The position numbers and the translations under genes were made by a program. The notes under the pieces are model-generated. The model worked only from the letters and a program-made list of their open reading frames with translations. It did no database searches and was not told the DNA's origin. From assembly GCA_025355115.1 (NCBI GenBank), contig JANXLO010000028.1, positions 1 to 6,981 on the forward strand: a DNA stretch of 6,981 nt, written 5' to 3'. This document shows, in pieces, positions 4,919 through 6,981 of the stretch; positions within the stretch are counted from its first letter, which is position 1; each line of letters begins with the position of its first letter. The stretch comes from Chthonomonadaceae bacterium (GTDB lineage: Bacteria > Armatimonadota > Chthonomonadetes > Chthonomonadales > Chthonomonadaceae).

Positions 4919-5836
4919 GTGCACATTCAGGACATTTTTGCGGAGCACCGAACCACCGTCAGCTTCGAGTACTCGCCTCCCAAGACGGATGAAGAGTCTC
5001 AGGAGCTCTACGTGACCATCGCGAAGCTGGAGGAGCTGCATCCCGCCTTCGTCTCCGTCACCTACGGAGCGGGCGGATCGTCGCGCCAGCTCACCCACGA
5101 TCTGGTGGTGCGGCTGAAGGATCACACCGCCTGCGATCCCATCCCGCACTTCACCTCCGTCTGCCACAGCGAATCGGAAATTTTCGGGATCCTCGAGCGA
5201 TACGCCGAGCACGGGATCTCCAATATTCTTGCCCTTCGGGGCGATCCGCCCCGCTCTCTGCCGGACTACGACCGCTCGTCTGACGCGTTCCAGTACGCCG
5301 CCGAGCTCGTGCAGTTCATCCGCAAATTCAACGACAGCGGCGCGCACCCCGACAAGCGCGGCTTCGGCATCGGCGTCGCGGGCTTCCCCGAGGGCCACCC
5401 CTCCACCCCCAACCGGCTCAAGGAGATGGACTACCTCAAAGCCAAGATAGATGCGGGCGCAGACTATATCGTCACGCAGCTGTTCTTCGATAATCACGAC
5501 TTTTTGGACTTCCGCGAGCGCTGCGAACTGGCGGGCATCCGCGTCCCGATCATCGCAGGAATCATGCCCATCACCTCCCTGAAGGGCCTCAGCCGAATGG
5601 CCGAGCTTGCCCTCGGAGCCAGATACCCCGCGCGACTGCTGCGCGCCCTCAACCGATGCGGCGACGATGAAAAATATGTCCGCAAAGTCGGCGTGCAGTG
5701 GGCTGCCGAACAGTGCCGAGAGCTCCTCGACTGCAGCGTGCGCGGCCTCCACTTCTACACCCTCAACCGCTCGACGGCGACCCGCGAAGTCTGCGCAAGC
5801 CTCGGCCTCAAGGACACCCGCAGCCTGAATGATTGA
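4919..5836 (+). CDS. metF: Methylenetetrahydrofolate reductase [NAD(P)H]
   Basis: This 305-residue cytosolic flavoenzyme reduces 5,10-methylenetetrahydrofolate to 5-methyltetrahydrofolate, the methyl donor for methionine synthesis. Seen: the TIM-barrel MTHFR motifs in order, SFEYSPPKT (15-23, with the proton-relay Glu17), SVTYGAGGS (46-54), ILALRGDPP (103-111, with the folate-contacting Asp109), GVAGFPEGHP (152-161), VTQLFFD (185-191), AGIMPI (213-218) and GLHFYTLNRS (276-285). The length matches the short bacterial MetF type without a regulatory domain. The GTG start is supported by GGGGAG seven bases upstream, with no competing in-frame start. It lies 111 bases after the MgtC-family gene; co-transcription is possible but there is no functional tie. 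A weak TACTAT (4857-4862) lacks a -35. No S-box or other methionine riboswitch fits the short upstream gap. Confidence 0.97.
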   Translation: MHIQDIFAEHRTTVSFEYSPPKTDEESQELYVTIAKLEELHPAFVSVTYGAGGSSRQLTHDLVVRLKDHTACDPIPHFTSVCHSESEIFGILERYAEHGISNILALRGDPPRSLPDYDRSSDAFQYAAELVQFIRKFNDSGAHPDKRGFGIGVAGFPEGHPSTPNRLKEMDYLKAKIDAGADYIVTQLFFDNHDFLDFRERCELAGIRVPIIAGIMPITSLKGLSRMAELALGARYPARLLRALNRCGDDEKYVRKVGVQWAAEQCRELLDCSVRGLHFYTLNRSTATREVCASLGLKDTRSLND

Positions 5837-5860
5837 CGGCAAATCGCTGCATCGCCAATC

Positions 5861-5886
5861 CTATTTTCAGCTATCACTGAGCTATG
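5861..5886 (+). promoter_or_regulatory. Candidate OmpR/PhoB-type direct-repeat operator
   Basis: AGCTAT occurs at 5869-5874 and again at 5880-5885, an exact 11-base period, and CTAT appears a third time ten bases earlier (5861-5864). Seven-base direct repeats with four-base spacers are how PhoB-type regulators recognise DNA. The site lies about 60 to 85 bases before the regulator gene, fitting autoregulation. It does not match the E. coli Pho-box letters closely. Confidence 0.4.
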
Positions 5887-5903
5887 CGAATGCCCAATCG
5901 CAT
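5884..5903. repeat. Short inverted repeat upstream of the response regulator
   Basis: ATGCGA (5884-5889) and TCGCAT (5898-5903) are exact complements around eight bases. The repeat starts inside the last direct-repeat unit. It lacks a following T-run, so it is not a convincing metF terminator; it may be a weak hairpin or a second binding site. Confidence 0.3.
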
Positions 5904-5947
5904 GGGACTGAAAAGTTGAGAACGCTGGATGAAGGGAATACAACAGA

Positions 5948-6634
5948 ATGAAAGTGCTGGTGGTGGACGACGAGAACCCCATCGTCGAAGCGGTCGCCTA
6001 CAATCTTCGCAAAGAGGGATTCGTGGCGCTGACGGCTAGCGATGCCGAGCAGGGACTGGACATTGCACGCTCGGAAAAGCCCGACCTGATCATACTGGAC
6101 GTCATGCTTCCCTCCGCCAGCGGATTCGACGTTTGCCGCATGCTTCGAAAACAGAACGACGTGCCGATAATCATGCTCACGGCGCGGGCGGAGGAGTCGG
6201 ATCGTGTAGTCGGGCTGGAGCTAGGCGCGGACGACTATATCACAAAGCCCTTCAGCATGCGCGAGCTCATGGCCCGCGTCAAGTCCGTTTTGCGCCGGAC
6301 GCATGCGGGGATCGTGGCGACGGAGACCGTCACCATCTCAGGCAACTTGACCATCGACCCCAACCGCTACGAAGTGACCCTCGGCGACAAGCGAGTCGAG
6401 CTTTCGCCGAAGGAGTTTGATCTGCTGCGATTTCTGGCGGCTCATGCTGGTCAGGTTTTCTCCCGACAGGCGCTGCTCGACAGAGTATGGGGGGCGGACG
6501 CCTATGTGGAGGATAGAACCGTGGACGTGCATATCCGCTGGCTGCGCGAGAAGGTGGAGGTCAACCCCTCGCGGCCCGAGCGGCTGCTGACTGTGCGCGG
6601 CGTCGGCTACAAGTTTCGGGCCGAGAGCGGGTGA
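5948..6634 (+). CDS. OmpR/PhoB-family response regulator transcription factor
   Basis: This 228-residue two-domain regulator has a receiver domain (1 to about 118) with the acidic pair Asp7/Asp8, phospho-acceptor Asp51 in LIILDVMLP, Thr78 in MLTAR, Tyr97 and Lys100 in DDYITKPF. The winged-helix DNA-binding domain (about 130-226) shows ELSPKEFDLLRFLAAHAG, the recognition-helix region VEDRTVDVHIRWLREKVE and the wing TVRGVGYKF. All residues needed for phosphorylation and switching are present. The ATG is preceded by GAAGGG at 11 bases, slightly long. The stop overlaps the start of a PAS kinase by four bases, so the two form one system; the PAS-led kinase suggests a PhoB/PhoR or PhoP/PhoR pair for phosphate response. 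No pst or pho gene is in the window to confirm this, so other OmpR-class roles remain open. Confidence 0.95.
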   Translation: MKVLVVDDENPIVEAVAYNLRKEGFVALTASDAEQGLDIARSEKPDLIILDVMLPSASGFDVCRMLRKQNDVPIIMLTARAEESDRVVGLELGADDYITKPFSMRELMARVKSVLRRTHAGIVATETVTISGNLTIDPNRYEVTLGDKRVELSPKEFDLLRFLAAHAGQVFSRQALLDRVWGADAYVEDRTVDVHIRWLREKVEVNPSRPERLLTVRGVGYKFRAESG

Positions 6635-6981
6635 CGGATTTGACGACGGATAACGCGATGGCCTCCCTGCGTGAGGAATATGTAACGCTCATGGACTGCT
6701 GCGAGGCGGGCATCCTGATTCTGAACGGGTCGGATGTAATCGAGCGGGCCAACCTCGCGGCCCGCCCGCTGTTCGGCAATTCGCTGAGCCGAGGCATCGG
6801 CAAGACGCTTCTGCAGGCCACGCACTCGAAGGAGCTGGCAGAGCTGGCGCAGGAGGCCCGTGCCGCCCGTTCGCTGCGGCGCCGTGAGATCAGCCTGCCC
6901 GGCGCAGGCGGGGTCATTCTGCGAGTGGCCATCGCGCCGGTGCCCGGCGATGATCCGGAGTCCGCCCGACTTGTCCTCGTC
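6631..6981 (+). CDS. PAS-domain sensor histidine kinase (PhoR-like), N-terminal part
   Basis: The GTG at 6631 overlaps the regulator stop as GTGA, and the frame stays open for 117 codons to the window end. Seen: a PAS-type fold, with EEYVTLMDCCEAGILILNGS (15-34), then VIERANLAARPLFGN (36-50), the helix GKTLLQATHSKELAELAQEA (57-76), and strands EISLPG, VILRVAIAPVPG and LVLV. This arrangement is typical of the PAS domain ahead of the HisKA and ATPase domains in PhoR-like kinases; those catalytic domains lie beyond the window. No membrane segment is visible before the PAS domain, unlike most PhoR proteins. An ATG at 6658 is an alternative start, but the coupled GTG is favoured by the four-base overlap. 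It should phosphorylate the regulator just upstream. Confidence 0.88.
   Translation, partial: MTDLTTDNAMASLREEYVTLMDCCEAGILILNGSDVIERANLAARPLFGNSLSRGIGKTLLQATHSKELAELAQEARAARSLRRREISLPGAGGVILRVAIAPVPGDDPESARLVLV

Noticed and set aside
4886..5842. Minus-strand open frame of 318 codons opposite metF
   Set aside because: It is a mirror of metF, whose motifs are complete; the product is Val/Glu/Gly-rich low-complexity shadow translation.

Overview
The window looks like chromosome from a GC-rich bacterium. The right-hand part holds ordinary core genes: an MgtC-family membrane protein, metF, and an OmpR/PhoB-type response regulator followed by its kinase. The middle holds part of a CRISPR-Cas locus, and the left end is visibly less GC-rich accessory DNA. 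Several genes start with GTG and most have purine-rich Shine-Dalgarno sites. I cannot fix the phylum from this much sequence; Acidobacteriota or Armatimonadota would be reasonable guesses, but only guesses.

Left part (1 to about 1650): a minus-strand gene that runs off the window start has a layout resembling a Cas5 protein of the I-C (Cas5d) kind. It has its own near-perfect sigma-70 promoter (TTGACA, 17-base spacer, TATACT). Divergent from it, on the plus strand, is a DUF3800 gene (putative RNase H-like fold), perhaps preceded by a very small coupled ORF. The divergent intergenic region holds a 10-base perfect inverted repeat.

Middle part (1655 to 4014, minus strand): a unit of three genes is read leftwards, namely a 100-residue protein of unknown function, a WYL-domain transcriptional regulator and a Cas6 crRNA endonuclease. 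It has its own promoter, again TTGACA, 17-base spacer, TATACT. No other cas gene follows Cas6 directly. Instead composition changes abruptly near its stop codon, where a well-placed Shine-Dalgarno and an overlapping ATG suggest a coupled downstream gene that has been lost or replaced. No CRISPR array is visible.

Right part (4061 to 6981, plus strand): an MgtC/SapB-family membrane protein, methylenetetrahydrofolate reductase (metF), a response regulator, and the start of a PAS-containing PhoR-like histidine kinase overlapping the regulator by four bases and cut by the window end. Upstream of the regulator lie CTAT direct repeats at 10 to 11-base spacing, as expected for an OmpR/PhoB-type operator.

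The most interesting part is the left half: a Cas5-like gene and a DUF3800 protein in a probably acquired segment, abutting a separately promoted WYL-Cas6 unit that appears to have lost its downstream partner.
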